Program-made: the position numbers and the translations under genes
Shown: piece after piece, positions 33,319-42,144 of the stretch
Layout: each line of letters starts with the position of its first letter
Numbering within the stretch: position 1 is the first letter of the stretch
Notes under the pieces: model-generated
What the model saw: only the letters and a program-made list of their open reading frames with translations
Databases searched by the model: none
Told to the model about the DNA's origin: nothing
NCBI RefSeq assembly: GCF_027604915.1
Contig: NZ_JAJAQC010000055.1
Span: 1 to 47,255 of the forward strand
Origin: Streptomonospora mangrovi
GTDB taxonomy: Bacteria > Actinomycetota > Actinomycetes > Streptosporangiales > Streptosporangiaceae
Direction: 5' to 3'
Length of the DNA: 47,255 nt

Positions 33319-34167
33319 TCAGCCGGCCCGCCACTCGGGGTTGTCCAGGGCGCCGCTGGCCTGCGGGCCCATCATCGTCATGCCGCCGTCCACGAACAGC
33401 GTGGCGCCGGTGATGTAGGAGGCGGCGGGGTCGGCCAGGAAGGCGATGGCCGCCGCCACCTCGCGGGCGTCGCCGGGCCGGGCCAGCGGGTAGCCCGCGC
33501 GGGTGTCGGGCTCGGGGGTCTGCTCGTGCTGGCCGGTCATGGGCGTGGCGATCTCGCCGGGCGCCACGGCGTTGGCGGTGATGCCGTACAGGCTCAGCTC
33601 CAGCGCCAGCGTGCGGGTGAGCATGCGCAGGCCGCCCTTTGCCGCGCAGTAGGGGCCGGCGCCGATGCGCGGGTATTCCTCGTGCACGCTGGTGACGTTG
33701 ATGATCCGCCCGCCGCGCCCGGCGTCGCGCATGTGCCGCGCCGCCGCCTGGGAGCACAGGAACGGGGCGTCGAGGTCGACCGCCAGCGTGGCCCGCCACA
33801 GGTCGTAGTCCATGTCGAGCAGGCCCTGGCTGGTGCCCCGGCCGGCGTTGTTGACCAGCACGCCGATGCCGCCCAGCACCTCGGTGAGGTCGTCGACCAC
33901 GCGCGAGCCCGCCACCGGGTCGGTGAGGTCGTGGCGGCGCACCTCGGCGCGCCGGCCGGCCTTGCGGACCTCCTCGGCGGCGATGCCCGCGCCCTCCTCG
34001 TCGGAGTGGTAGGTCAGGCCGACGTCGAACCCGGCCTGGGCCAGCCGCACGGCCGTGGCGCGGCCGATCCCGCTGTCGCCGCCGGTGACCACCGCCGTGC
34101 GGGGGTAGTCGCCGAACTGGTCGGGCGGTTGGACGGACGGCGCGGCACCGGTCTGCGTCTCGGACAT
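33319..34167 (-). CDS. Short-chain dehydrogenase/reductase
   Basis: A 282-residue classical SDR. It has TGGDSGIGRA for the nucleotide, NNAG, active-site Ser in NVTSVHEEYP and YCAAK as the catalytic Tyr/Lys, and ends in FVDGGMTMMG. It resembles glucose 1-dehydrogenase-like or ketoacyl-reductase-like members; the substrate is not predictable. ATG 34167 has GAAGGGAAGCAG upstream. It may be controlled by the HxlR gene just upstream on the same strand, a common pairing for oxidoreductases. Confidence 0.93.
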   Translation of the reverse strand: MSETQTGAAPSVQPPDQFGDYPRTAVVTGGDSGIGRATAVRLAQAGFDVGLTYHSDEEGAGIAAEEVRKAGRRAEVRRHDLTDPVAGSRVVDDLTEVLGGIGVLVNNAGRGTSQGLLDMDYDLWRATLAVDLDAPFLCSQAAARHMRDAGRGGRIINVTSVHEEYPRIGAGPYCAAKGGLRMLTRTLALELSLYGITANAVAPGEIATPMTGQHEQTPEPDTRAGYPLARPGDAREVAAAIAFLADPAASYITGATLFVDGGMTMMGPQASGALDNPEWRAG

Positions 34168-34324
34168 CTGCTTCCCTTCCCTCGGATCCTCGGCCGCGCC
34201 CGTGGGGCGCGGACGGCGTCGGAAAGGCGGCTGCCCGAAACCGCGCGTGTCAAAGCCGCCCCGGGCGCGCGGGCGGCGGGGGAGCGGGGCGGGCGAGAGC
34301 GTTTGGAATGAAGGCTGATGGGGG

Positions 34325-34726
34325 TCAGGCGGAGGCGCGGTCCTCGCCGACGGCGTGGGCGCGGCCCCACGCGATGAGCGGGAGCAGGGCGTCGAGCAGC
34401 TCCAGCCCGCGCGGGGTGGGCCGGTAGGTCACCTGGACCGGGGTGGTGGGCACCACGCGGCGTTCGACCAGCCCGAGGGCGGCGAGTTCGCGCAGCCGCT
34501 GGGACAGCACGCGGTCGGAGATGCCGTGCACGCCGCGCCGGTACTCGCCGAAGCGGCGGGCGCCCTCGGCCCCGGCCAGCAGGATCAGCGGCAGCCAGCG
34601 GCGGCCGACGAGGTCGAGGACCCGCGCGAACACCTCGCAGTCGCCGGGGTCGGCGGGGTCGGCGGGGTGCGCGGATCCGGCGGCGGGCGCGTGGGACGCG
34701 GGGTGGGCGGCGGCGGAGGAGGTCAC
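34325..34726 (-). CDS. HxlR-family transcriptional regulator
   Basis: A 133-residue winged-helix protein with HxlR signatures: a conserved N-terminal Cys (GDCEVFARVLDLVGRRW), FGEYRRGVHGISDRVLSQRL as recognition region, and VTYRPTPRGLELLDAL. HxlR/YodB-type proteins often sense electrophiles or oxidants through that Cys. GTG 34726 has no Shine-Dalgarno sequence and overlaps a 17-bp palindrome, consistent with a leaderless, autoregulated gene. The first 28 residues are Ala/Pro/His-rich. Confidence 0.9.
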   Translation of the reverse strand: MTSSAAAHPASHAPAAGSAHPADPADPGDCEVFARVLDLVGRRWLPLILLAGAEGARRFGEYRRGVHGISDRVLSQRLRELAALGLVERRVVPTTPVQVTYRPTPRGLELLDALLPLIAWGRAHAVGEDRASA

Positions 34727-34741
34727 TTACCCAAAGTAAGT
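34725..34741. promoter_or_regulatory. HxlR-type operator over the regulator start
   Basis: Inverted repeat ACTTAC-ccaaa-GTAAGT, overlapping the GTG start of the HxlR gene and about 130 bp before the divergent hemerythrin gene. The spacing and AT-rich arms fit HxlR/YodB-type boxes. Confidence 0.65.
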
Positions 34742-34871
34742 ACCTAACCCGCCGGTTGGCAACCGCGCCTCCGGCCGGTGAGACTTCAGGAGGCCGCCCC
34801 GCGCGGTGCGCGGCCGCCCGCCCCCCTCGCCGTGAGCGCGCGCCCTTTCGTGAAAGGACCCCCGGATCGCC

Positions 34872-35363
34872 ATGTCCGAAACGCCGACCGCCCCCAACCC
34901 GCTGCTGGACGAACTCAAGTGGGTGCACGGCATGCTCCGCCGCGACCTGGCCGCCTGCCGGCGGCTCGCCGCCGACGCGGTGCGGGGCGCCCCCGCCGAG
35001 GAGGTCCGCGAAGGGCTGGAGCGGTTGCAGAGCCGGGGGCCGCTGTTCCAGTTGCGCACCAACTGCCTGGCCTACTGCCGGTTCGTGCACCACCACCACG
35101 GCCTGGAGGACGCCGCGATCTTCCCGCGCGTCCGCCGGAGTGCCCCGCACCTGGCCGAGGCGGTGGACCGCCTGGAGGCCGACCACCGCGTGGTCTCCGA
35201 CCTGCTGGACGAGGTGGAGGCGGCGGCCGGCGACCTCACGGGCACCGCCGCCGCCCAGGCCCGCACCCGCCTGGCCGCCGCCCTGGACACCCTGGCCGAC
35301 CACCTCCTGGAGCACCTGGACTACGAGGAGGGCGTCCTGGGCCCGGTGTTCCTCACCTGGTAG
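34872..35363 (+). CDS. Hemerythrin HHE domain protein
   Basis: A 163-residue four-helix bundle protein. Di-iron ligand candidates are His19 in LKWVHGMLRRD, the His cluster with Glu in RFVHHHHGLEDAAIFP, His in LEADHRVV, and His/Glu in HLLEHLDYEE. Such proteins bind O2 or NO, or serve redox sensing. ATG 34872 is preceded by GAAAGGA, rather far upstream. It is divergent from the HxlR regulator and may share its control. Confidence 0.92.
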   Translation: MSETPTAPNPLLDELKWVHGMLRRDLAACRRLAADAVRGAPAEEVREGLERLQSRGPLFQLRTNCLAYCRFVHHHHGLEDAAIFPRVRRSAPHLAEAVDRLEADHRVVSDLLDEVEAAAGDLTGTAAAQARTRLAAALDTLADHLLEHLDYEEGVLGPVFLTW

Positions 35364-35409
35364 TCCGGCCGGTTGGCCACCCGGCGGTCCGGCGGGCGGC
35401 CCGGGCGGC

Positions 35410-36660
35410 TCAGCCGGCCGACGCGGCGGGCGCCCCGCCGAGCGCGGCGTCGTACTCGCCGACCAGGGCGCGGGTGGCCGCCTCGTCGGGGAACCACGCG
35501 GCGAGGTCGGCGGGGTTGTCGAAGCCGTTGACGAACCGGTCGGCCAGCCCCTGGTGCCGCCCGGCGGCCACGCAGAACTCGGTGACGTAGGACGGGTGGT
35601 AGTGCAGCCGGGCCGCGAGGTCGCCGGTGAAGTGGCGGGCGTGGTCCATGTAGCGGTCGAACGTGGCGGTCATGAAGTCGGTGTCGAAGGGCCGGTCGCC
35701 GTGGGCCAGGATCGCCTCCAGGTACACCTTGGCGGCGACGCAGGCGTTGTTGGCGTCCTGCTGGAGCGCCGGAGTGGTCACCACCACGGTGTCGCCCATG
35801 CCCAGGACGGCGCCGCCCGAGGGCAGGTGGGCCACGGGGCTGCGGACCATGGGGTTGGCCAGGTCGAGCACTGCGGCGCGGCTGTCGGCGAGGGGGGCGT
35901 CGCGGTACTGCTCGTAGCGCTCGGGCAGGAACTCCCGCAGCAGCCCGAGGATGACGTCGAGGTGGGCCTGGGGTTCGATCCGGCGAGGGAACCGCGACAT
36001 GGGGCCGTCGGCGGGGCCGGTCACGCACAGTTGGCGGCAGCGGCCGCTGACCGAGAACCCCGGCCAGGTGAGCAGGTGGCCCAGGCCGGGGATGATGTCG
36101 ACCTCGATGAGGTCGCCGCTGTCGCCGGGGTCCGCCACGAACGCGATGGCGGTGGAGACCGGGGGCATGCGCGCCACCGGCCGCCCGGGGTCGACGTCGA
36201 AGACCTCGGCCAGCCCCTGGTGGCCGGTGGCCACCACGGTGAGGTCGAACATGCCGACGAGGTGGTCCAGGTCGGTGACGGTGGCGCCGTGCAGGACGAC
36301 GGTGCCGCCGGCCTCCTCGAACACCTCCTGCCAGACCGCGATCTTGACCCGCTCGTCGACGGCGTGGGCCGGGGCGCGCAGCCGCCCGGTCCAGTCGAAG
36401 GCGGCCGCCCCGTCGGGGCCGAAGCCCCGGATGCGCATGCCGCGCAGGGGAGGGGCCTCCTCGGCCCAGAAGTCCAGGCCGTACTCGCGCTCGGCGGCGT
36501 GGGCGGTGTCGAAGAGGGTCTGCATCGACACCGCCCGGCCTTCGTACAGTTCGGCCGAACTGCGCACGGTCATGAGCGTGACGTGGTAGCCGTGCTCCTG
36601 GAGACAGAGGGCCAGTTGCAGCCCGGACTGCCCGCCGCCGACGATCAGGATCTTGCGCAC
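35410..36660 (-). CDS. StyA-like FAD-dependent styrene/indole monooxygenase
   Basis: A 416-residue flavoprotein from GTG 36660; the frame also opens at TTG 36675. The FAD-binding turn is ILIVGGGQSG (GGGQSG at residues 8-13). The second motif GMGDTVVVTTPALQQDANNA and the overall length match StyA/IndA epoxidases, which use FADH2 from a separate reductase (StyB). No reductase gene is in the window. The substrate is probably a hydrophobic aromatic or alkene. The upstream region is AT-richer and holds several palindromes. Confidence 0.88.
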   Translation of the reverse strand: MRKILIVGGGQSGLQLALCLQEHGYHVTLMTVRSSAELYEGRAVSMQTLFDTAHAAEREYGLDFWAEEAPPLRGMRIRGFGPDGAAAFDWTGRLRAPAHAVDERVKIAVWQEVFEEAGGTVVLHGATVTDLDHLVGMFDLTVVATGHQGLAEVFDVDPGRPVARMPPVSTAIAFVADPGDSGDLIEVDIIPGLGHLLTWPGFSVSGRCRQLCVTGPADGPMSRFPRRIEPQAHLDVILGLLREFLPERYEQYRDAPLADSRAAVLDLANPMVRSPVAHLPSGGAVLGMGDTVVVTTPALQQDANNACVAAKVYLEAILAHGDRPFDTDFMTATFDRYMDHARHFTGDLAARLHYHPSYVTEFCVAAGRHQGLADRFVNGFDNPADLAAWFPDEAATRALVGEYDAALGGAPAASAG

Positions 36661-36697
36661 GTTTTCGCCCCCCAAGTGGAAAAAGCACAGAGCCGCA

Positions 36698-36718
36698 ATT
36701 CGGGCGGTCCGCCCGAAT
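36698..36718. promoter_or_regulatory. 21-bp perfect palindrome upstream of the StyA-like gene
   Basis: Arms ATTCGGGCGG and CCGCCCGAAT around a single T, 38 bp before the GTG start. It could be a repressor site or a 5'-leader hairpin. Confidence 0.6.
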
Positions 36719-36776
36719 GTGGAAAAGGGTGGTCGCTATGTTCCTTGGGTGTAACATCCCATGTCAAATGGGTCAC

Positions 36777-36792
36777 CCTGTGTGATCACAGG
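36777..36792. promoter_or_regulatory. 16-bp palindrome CCTGTG-TGAT-CACAGG
   Basis: An inverted repeat with 6-bp arms (10 bases of TGTGATCACA are self-complementary). It resembles CRP/FNR-family half sites (TGTGA/TCACA), so a Crp-type regulator is a candidate binder. Confidence 0.5.
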
Positions 36793-36844
36793 CTCCCTGG
36801 AATGGGTAGCGGAAAGTGGGGAAATCGGCGGAAAAAGGATGCCC

Positions 36845-36898
36845 GTGGAATTCATGGGATCATCCGCAGGGGGCGAATTTGAGAATACTGGTGGGTAA
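36845..36898 (+). other. 17-codon ORF with good RBS
   Basis: GTG 36845 preceded by AAAAAGGA at a spacing of 5-6, encoding MEFMGSSAGGEFENTGG then TAA. It is divergent from the StyA-like gene. It could be a small peptide gene or chance; there is no homology evidence. Confidence 0.2.
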
Positions 36899-37305
36899 TT
36901 CACATGGGTGGGGGTGGCTGCGGGAGTGGGGGCTGGGGCGGGCGGTCATCGGGTTGCGCCCCAGCGGCCGGGCTTCGCAACGGGGCGCCGACGGCGGCGC
37001 GTGGTCCGGGTCGGCGGTCATCGGGGTGCGGGGTGAGTGGCCTGGGGTGGTGCACACGGCATGCCGATTCTGGCCACCCCGCCCCCTCGGAGGGCTGCCC
37101 CGAGGCGGGGGCGTGCCGTGGACCTCGTCGTGCCGGGCGGGAGCGCCGCCCCGGCCCGGCCCGGCACCGGCCGCCCGCCGCGCCCGCCGCCATCCGCCCC
37201 GGGTGCCGATGGCCGCGAGCCCGGAGCCGCGCCTCACCCCGGTGCCCCGTTGCGGCCCCCGCCATCCGCCCGCTGGCCGATGACCGCCCGCCCGGCCTTG
37301 TGCCC

Positions 37306-39009
37306 TTAGTGGGCGTCGCGGCGGACCACCGGGCGGCGGCCCTTGATGGTGCTGTTGCGCAGGGCGCTGATCACCTCGTCGGCGGCGGAGTCGGGGACCT
37401 CCACCAGGGAGAAGCGGTCGGCGATCTCGATGGAGCCGATGTCGCGTCCGCTCAGGTTGGACTCCCCGGTGATCGCGCCGACCAGGTCCTGGGGGCGCAT
37501 CCGCGCGCCGCGACCGGCGCCGATGAACAGCCGGGTCATGCCCTGGGCGGGCGCGCGCCCCTGGCGGCGGTCGCGGCGGCCGCCCTCGCGTCCGCCGCCC
37601 TCGCGGCCGCCCCGGCCGCGCGCGCCGCCTCGCTCGGGCCGCTCGGAGACCCGGACCTCGGGGATCTCCTCCTCGTCGTCCACGGGGCCCGACGCCTCGT
37701 GGGCGAGCTTGACCGCCGCCAGGGCGACCTCCATGACGTCGAACTCGTCGGTGAGCGTCTCGACCACCACGCGGAACCGGTCGAGGTCGTCCTCCTCCAG
37801 GAGGTTCTCCCGCAGCGAGGCCGCCGTCAGTTCCAGGCGGCGCGCCCGCATGTCGGCGACGGTGGGGATCTTCTCGACGTCGACCGTGTACCCCGTGGCG
37901 CGCTGGATGCTCTTGAGCATCCGGTGCTCGCGCGGCTCCACCAGGGTGATGGCCACGCCCTCGCGTCCGGCCCGGCCCACGCGCCCCACCCGGTGCACGT
38001 AGGACTCCGGGGCCGAGGGCACCGTGTAGTTGACCACGTGGGTCAACTGCTCGATGTCCAGGCCGCGCGCCGCCACGTCGGTGGCGATGAGGAGGTCGGC
38101 GGTGCCCGCGCGCAGCCGCCCCATCGCGCGGTCGCGCTGCTCCTGGCTCATGCCGCCGTGCAGCGCCTCGGCGCGGTGGCCCCGGGCGTTGAGCACCTCG
38201 GTGAGCTGGTCGACCTCGTCGCGGGTGCGGCAGAAGACGATGGTGGCGGTGGGCGCCTCGGCGTCCAGCAGGCGGCCCAGTGCGGCGGGCTTGTGCGCGC
38301 GCGGCACCACGTAGGCGCTCTGGCGCACCAGCGGCGCCTGGTCCATCTCGCGGGCGGGCCGGGCGATCTGGATGCGCACCGGGTCGCTGAGGGTGCGCCG
38401 CGCCATGGTCTCGATGCGCGGCGGCATGGTCGCCGAGAACAGCACCCGCTGGCAGCCCTGGGGGACCTCCTCCATGATGGCGTCGATGTCCTCGGCGAAG
38501 CCCATGTCGAACATCTCGTCGGCCTCGTCCAGCACCACCATGGCCAGGCCCTCCAGCGACAGCGTGGAGCGGCCCAGGTGGTCCAGCGCCCGCCCGGGGG
38601 TGGCCACGACCACGTCGACGCCGCGCTCCAGGCTGTGGATCTGGCGGCCGATGGGCTGCCCGCCGTAGACGGGCAGGACGCGCACGCCCAGGTCGCGCCC
38701 GTAGCGGTGCACCGCCTCGCAGACCTGCATGGCCAGCTCGCGGGTGGGCACCAGCACCAGCGCGGCGGGCGCGCGGCCGTCGCGCTCCTGGGGCAGCCGC
38801 TGGAGTATGGGCAGCGCGAACGCGGCGGTCTTGCCGGTGCCGGTGGCGGCCTGGCCCAGCAGGTCGCGGCCCTCCACCAGTGGCGGTATCGCCTCGCGCT
38901 GGATGGGCGTGGGCTCCTCGTACCCCAGCCGGGTGAGCGCCGCCAGCAGCTCCGGCCGCAGCGGCAGCTCGGCGAAGCCGCCCGTGGTCTCGGGCGCGGT
39001 GTCGGTCAT
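37306..39009 (-). CDS. DEAD-box RNA helicase (DeaD/CsdA type)
   Basis: A 567-residue ATP-dependent RNA helicase from ATG 39009 (GAGGAG, spacing 8). Helicase motifs in order: Q motif YEEPTPIQREAI, motif I AATGTGKT, PTRELA, DEAD, SAT, and HRVGRVGRAGR. An acidic segment and an Arg/Gly-rich stretch (about residues 455-485) lead into a DbpA/CsdA RNA-binding domain (RLFIGAGRGARMRPQDLVG, GSIEIADRFSLVEVP). It unwinds structured RNA in ribosome assembly and cold adaptation. It is monocistronic by position, and its long upstream region could carry cold-shock-type control. Confidence 0.95.
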   Translation of the reverse strand: MTDTAPETTGGFAELPLRPELLAALTRLGYEEPTPIQREAIPPLVEGRDLLGQAATGTGKTAAFALPILQRLPQERDGRAPAALVLVPTRELAMQVCEAVHRYGRDLGVRVLPVYGGQPIGRQIHSLERGVDVVVATPGRALDHLGRSTLSLEGLAMVVLDEADEMFDMGFAEDIDAIMEEVPQGCQRVLFSATMPPRIETMARRTLSDPVRIQIARPAREMDQAPLVRQSAYVVPRAHKPAALGRLLDAEAPTATIVFCRTRDEVDQLTEVLNARGHRAEALHGGMSQEQRDRAMGRLRAGTADLLIATDVAARGLDIEQLTHVVNYTVPSAPESYVHRVGRVGRAGREGVAITLVEPREHRMLKSIQRATGYTVDVEKIPTVADMRARRLELTAASLRENLLEEDDLDRFRVVVETLTDEFDVMEVALAAVKLAHEASGPVDDEEEIPEVRVSERPERGGARGRGGREGGGREGGRRDRRQGRAPAQGMTRLFIGAGRGARMRPQDLVGAITGESNLSGRDIGSIEIADRFSLVEVPDSAADEVISALRNSTIKGRRPVVRRDAH

Positions 39010-39734
39010 GGCGGAACTCCTCGGAAGAACTCGGGAAAGTACAGGTTGGCGCGGGCGGACGCGCCGGGACGACTCCTCGCATCGTCCCACTCCCGGCGGC
39101 TACCCGCCGACCGCGCGATGGGCACACGGGCGCGTTGGCGGCGCCCGCGCGCGCCGGGAGCCCGGGATCCGGGCCCCGGCCCGGGCGGCCTGGGCATGAC
39201 CTTGATCACGCGCGGGGTCCTTGTCGGCCTCGGGCGGGGTCCGATAGGGGCGCAGGGGGCCGCGGCGCGCCGCCCGGGGCGCCTGCGGCGGCCCGCGCAT
39301 GCCCGCCGACCTGGGCGGAGTGGGTGCGACCGGCGGAAACACCCCCGCGCCCGCGCCGCCCTCTCGGGGCCGTCCGCCGGGGGGAAACGGTGCCGGTCCG
39401 GAAGGGGCGCGGCGTCGTGCGTGAAATGTCGGATTCGGGACTCAAGGTGCTTTCCCGGAGGTATTGCCCGCGATCAGAAAAGTGCGTGATCAGACCGTTC
39501 TGCACGGTGAGTCCTGTGCTAGCGTAACCGCCGATTCGTCGTAATCCTGGCGGTTGCTCCGGCGGTATCGTCCGCGGGAGCGCGGTTCCCTATGCGATCG
39601 GCACGAAGGTCACGCCTGGCTTCGCCCGCGGCGCGGTATCGGCGCCCGTCTCCGGCGCCTCCGCTGCCGACCCGCCGTCGAAGCTCGGTGAACCGGCCGC
39701 CGCTCACCCGTTCCCGCATACGAGGAGGTGTGCC
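39010..39734. other. 725-bp intergenic region
   Basis: It holds the helicase promoter on the minus side and the conservon promoter on the plus side. From about 39415 to 39560 the GC content drops; ttctgc (39499-39504) and tagcgt (39521-39526), 16 bp apart, are a possible -35/-10 pair for the conservon. No RNA gene was recognised. Confidence 0.4.
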
Positions 39735-41222
39735 GTGGCGCAGGCGTCGTCATCGGCCGGCCAGGGCTATCCGCCCCAGGCGCAGCCGCCGGTCACGCAC
39801 GATGGCCGACCCCAACCGCCCATGTGGCCCGCGCCCGAGCCCGAAGGGCGCTGGCAGCGACTGCTCCGGCGCCTGGGCCTGGGCGGGCAGCCCCAGCAGC
39901 GGCCCGGCATGACCGCCAACGACCTGCTCAACGCCCAGCAGCAGGCGTTCGCACAGCAACTGCCCCCGCAGCAGCACCCGGGCACCGGCCCCTGGCCCCA
40001 GCAGTACCAGCAGCAGCAGCACCCCTACCAGCAGGCGCCCGCCCCCACCGGTGCCGCCTGGCCCCAGCAGCCCCCCTCGCCCGCGATGTCCCCGCCCCAG
40101 GCGGCGCCCCAGGCCGCCCCGGCGCACCCCGAGCAGCCGCAGGACACCCCCGCGTCCCACGAACTCCCCGCACAGCCCCAGGCCCAGGACGCGGAGGCGG
40201 CCGAGGACCCGGCCACCCCGCCGCTGGAGCTGGTCACCGGCACCCTGGCCGGCCTGGCCATGCGCGACCTCGCCCTGGTGGACTCCCTCATCGAGGTGGT
40301 CGAGGACCTGGAGGACAGCAGCGAGGACCCCGAGTTGCTGGAGCGCCTGTTCAAGATCGACAACCTCGCCACCCGGATGCGACGCAACAGCGAGAACCTG
40401 CTGGTGCTGGCCGGCCAGGACACCGGCGACCCCTCGGCCGAACCCGTGCCGATGCTCGACGTCGCCCGCGCCGCGATCTCCGAGATCAAGGACTACCAGC
40501 GCGTGCAGATCGGGCGCATGCCCGCGGTCTTCGTGTCCGGCTCGGCCGCTGACGACCTCAGCCACCTGCTGGCCGAGCTGATGGACAACGCCACCGGCAA
40601 GTCCCCCGAGCACGCCCAGGTCGTCGTCACCGCCCAGTACATGGCCGACGGCGAGCGGCTGCTCATCACCGTCCAGGACGAGGGCATCGGCATCCCCGAC
40701 TCCCAGTTGGCCCTGCTCAACGAGCGCCTGCACGGCGACCCCGTGCTCGACGAGCAGACGATCCGGCACATGGGCCTCTACGTCGTCAGCAACATCGCCC
40801 ATCGCCACGGCATCGAGGTGCAGCTGGAGGCGCGCGCCTTCCGCGGCATCAGCGCCCACGTGGTGGTCCCGGGCGGCGTGTTCAACACCACCGGGCCGGT
40901 CCCCGCGGCCGAACCCGCGCCGCGGCCGGTGGCGCCGACACCGCTGCCCCGGCGTCCCGCGGCGGACCCGGCCGCGTCGGCTCCCGTTCCGTACCCGAAG
41001 GAGGACCGCAGCGCCATGGATTCCTCGTCGGTCACCGCCGCCGGGCTGCCGCGCCGCAGTGCCCACCGGAGCGCCGCGCCGCTGCCCATGCCGGAGCCCG
41101 AGGTTCCGGCCGTCGAGCCCGCGGAGACCGTGGACCGGGCCGAGCGCATCCGCGACGACCTCGCCGGCTTCCTGGAGGGCGAGCAGGAGGCCGCCCGCGA
41201 GGGCGACGACCAGTCGCGCTGA
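39735..41222 (+). CDS. cvnA: Conservon sensor kinase-like ATPase (CvnA)
   Basis: A 495-residue protein from GTG 39735 (GAGGAGG, spacing 7). The first 170 residues are Gln/Pro-rich and probably disordered. Residues 170-260 form a dimerisation-like helical region (LFKIDNLATRMRRNSENLLVLAG, typical of the family). A GHKL ATPase follows, with ELMDNAT (N box), DEGIGIP (G1) and MGLYVVSNIAHRHG (G2). There is no transmembrane or nitrate-sensing domain, which classical CvnA proteins have, so it is a soluble short form. The tail is Pro/Ala/Glu-rich. It leads the cvnABCD operon. Confidence 0.88.
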   Translation: MAQASSSAGQGYPPQAQPPVTHDGRPQPPMWPAPEPEGRWQRLLRRLGLGGQPQQRPGMTANDLLNAQQQAFAQQLPPQQHPGTGPWPQQYQQQQHPYQQAPAPTGAAWPQQPPSPAMSPPQAAPQAAPAHPEQPQDTPASHELPAQPQAQDAEAAEDPATPPLELVTGTLAGLAMRDLALVDSLIEVVEDLEDSSEDPELLERLFKIDNLATRMRRNSENLLVLAGQDTGDPSAEPVPMLDVARAAISEIKDYQRVQIGRMPAVFVSGSAADDLSHLLAELMDNATGKSPEHAQVVVTAQYMADGERLLITVQDEGIGIPDSQLALLNERLHGDPVLDEQTIRHMGLYVVSNIAHRHGIEVQLEARAFRGISAHVVVPGGVFNTTGPVPAAEPAPRPVAPTPLPRRPAADPAASAPVPYPKEDRSAMDSSSVTAAGLPRRSAHRSAAPLPMPEPEVPAVEPAETVDRAERIRDDLAGFLEGEQEAAREGDDQSR

Positions 41223-41285
41223 TGCGCCGCCCGGCGCGCCCGGCCCCCATTCCCGACCCCTACTTAACGAAGAAGCTGGACTGAC

Positions 41286-41717
41286 ATGGACAACCGCTTG
41301 AGTGAGAGCCCCGAAGCGGAGAACTTCACCTGGCTGATCTCCAACTTCGTCGATGATGTCCCCGGTGTCGAGCACGCCATCGTGGTCTCCTCCGACGGCC
41401 TGCTGCTCACCGCATCGCGCGACTTCCCCGAGGAGCACGCCGAGCAGCTCGCCGCCATCGCCAGCGGCATGCACAGCCTGGCCGTCGGCGGGGCCAAGCT
41501 GTTCCAGAAGGGCGACTGCGAGCAGCTCATCGTCCGCATGCAGCGCGGGCACCTGTTCGTGATGTCGATCAGCGACGGCTCGTGCCTGGCGGTGCTCAGC
41601 GCCCCCACGGCCGACATGAAGATCGTCGCCTACCAGATGACCAAGCTCGTGGAGAGCGCCGGGCACGCGCTCACCCCGCAGCTCCGCTCCCAGCTCCGCG
41701 GGGTCATGGCGCCGTGA
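41286..41717 (+). CDS. cvnB: Roadblock/LC7 protein (CvnB)
   Basis: A 143-residue Roadblock/LC7-domain protein (NFVDDVPGVEHAIVVSSDGL; LAAIASGMHSLAVGGAKLF; LFVMSISDGSCLAVLSAPTADM). In conservons this subunit acts with the CvnD GTPase, as a GTPase-activating or scaffold partner of an MglB-like kind. It lies 63 bp after cvnA and 67 bp before cvnC. Confidence 0.94.
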   Translation: MDNRLSESPEAENFTWLISNFVDDVPGVEHAIVVSSDGLLLTASRDFPEEHAEQLAAIASGMHSLAVGGAKLFQKGDCEQLIVRMQRGHLFVMSISDGSCLAVLSAPTADMKIVAYQMTKLVESAGHALTPQLRSQLRGVMAP

Positions 41718-41784
41718 GCCGCACCGCACCGCGACCCACCGGAGCGGGCCGGAGCGCAACCGCCGGCACGGAGAGGGCAACCAC

Positions 41785-42144
41785 ATGAGGAATCGCAGGC
41801 GAAGGGGCGCCCGCATCCGTCCCTACACCTTCACCGGCGGCCGGACGCGCTCCCGCCACCCGTTGATGGTCCAGACCCTGGTGTCGGCGGCCGACGCCAA
41901 CGCCGAGGTCCCGTCGAGCCTGCTGCCGGAGTCCCGGCGCATCCACCAGATGTGCCGCGAGACGCGTTCGGTGGCGGAGATCGCGGCGGAGTTGAAGATC
42001 CCGCTGGGCGTGACCCAGGTGCTGCTGAGCGACCTGGCCGACCAGGGGCTGGTCTACATCCACCCGACCATCACCGGCCACAGCCCATCGGAAAACCAAG
42101 TTCTTGAGAGGGCGCTTCGTGGACTCGAACGTCTCTTCCAATAG
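41785..42144 (+). CDS. cvnC: DUF742 protein (CvnC)
   Basis: A 119-residue protein with the DUF742 signature: RIRPYTFTGGRTR at the N-terminus, then a winged-helix-like segment (SVAEIAAELKIPLGVTQVLLSDLADQGLVYIH). The start ATG 41785 follows GAGAGGG. It overlaps the next gene by 26 bp. It is a component of the conservon complex with presumed adaptor or DNA-binding role. Confidence 0.94.
   Translation: MRNRRRRGARIRPYTFTGGRTRSRHPLMVQTLVSAADANAEVPSSLLPESRRIHQMCRETRSVAEIAAELKIPLGVTQVLLSDLADQGLVYIHPTITGHSPSENQVLERALRGLERLFQ

Larger units (their letters stand above)
36661..37305. other. 645-bp intergenic region with palindromes
   Basis: The first 240 bases have markedly lower GC than the surroundings and probably hold the monooxygenase promoter. 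Inverted repeats are listed separately; a further one is CCCAT-gtcaa-ATGGG (36758-36772). From about 36930 to 37305 the sequence is GC-rich without coding support. A 17-codon ORF lies at 36845-36898. Confidence 0.5.

Noticed and set aside
39411-39527. Cys-containing 36-codon plus-strand ORF ending CVIRPFCTVSPVLA
   Set aside because: Low third-position GC compared with real genes here, weak start signal, and it lies in the low-GC promoter region of the conservon.
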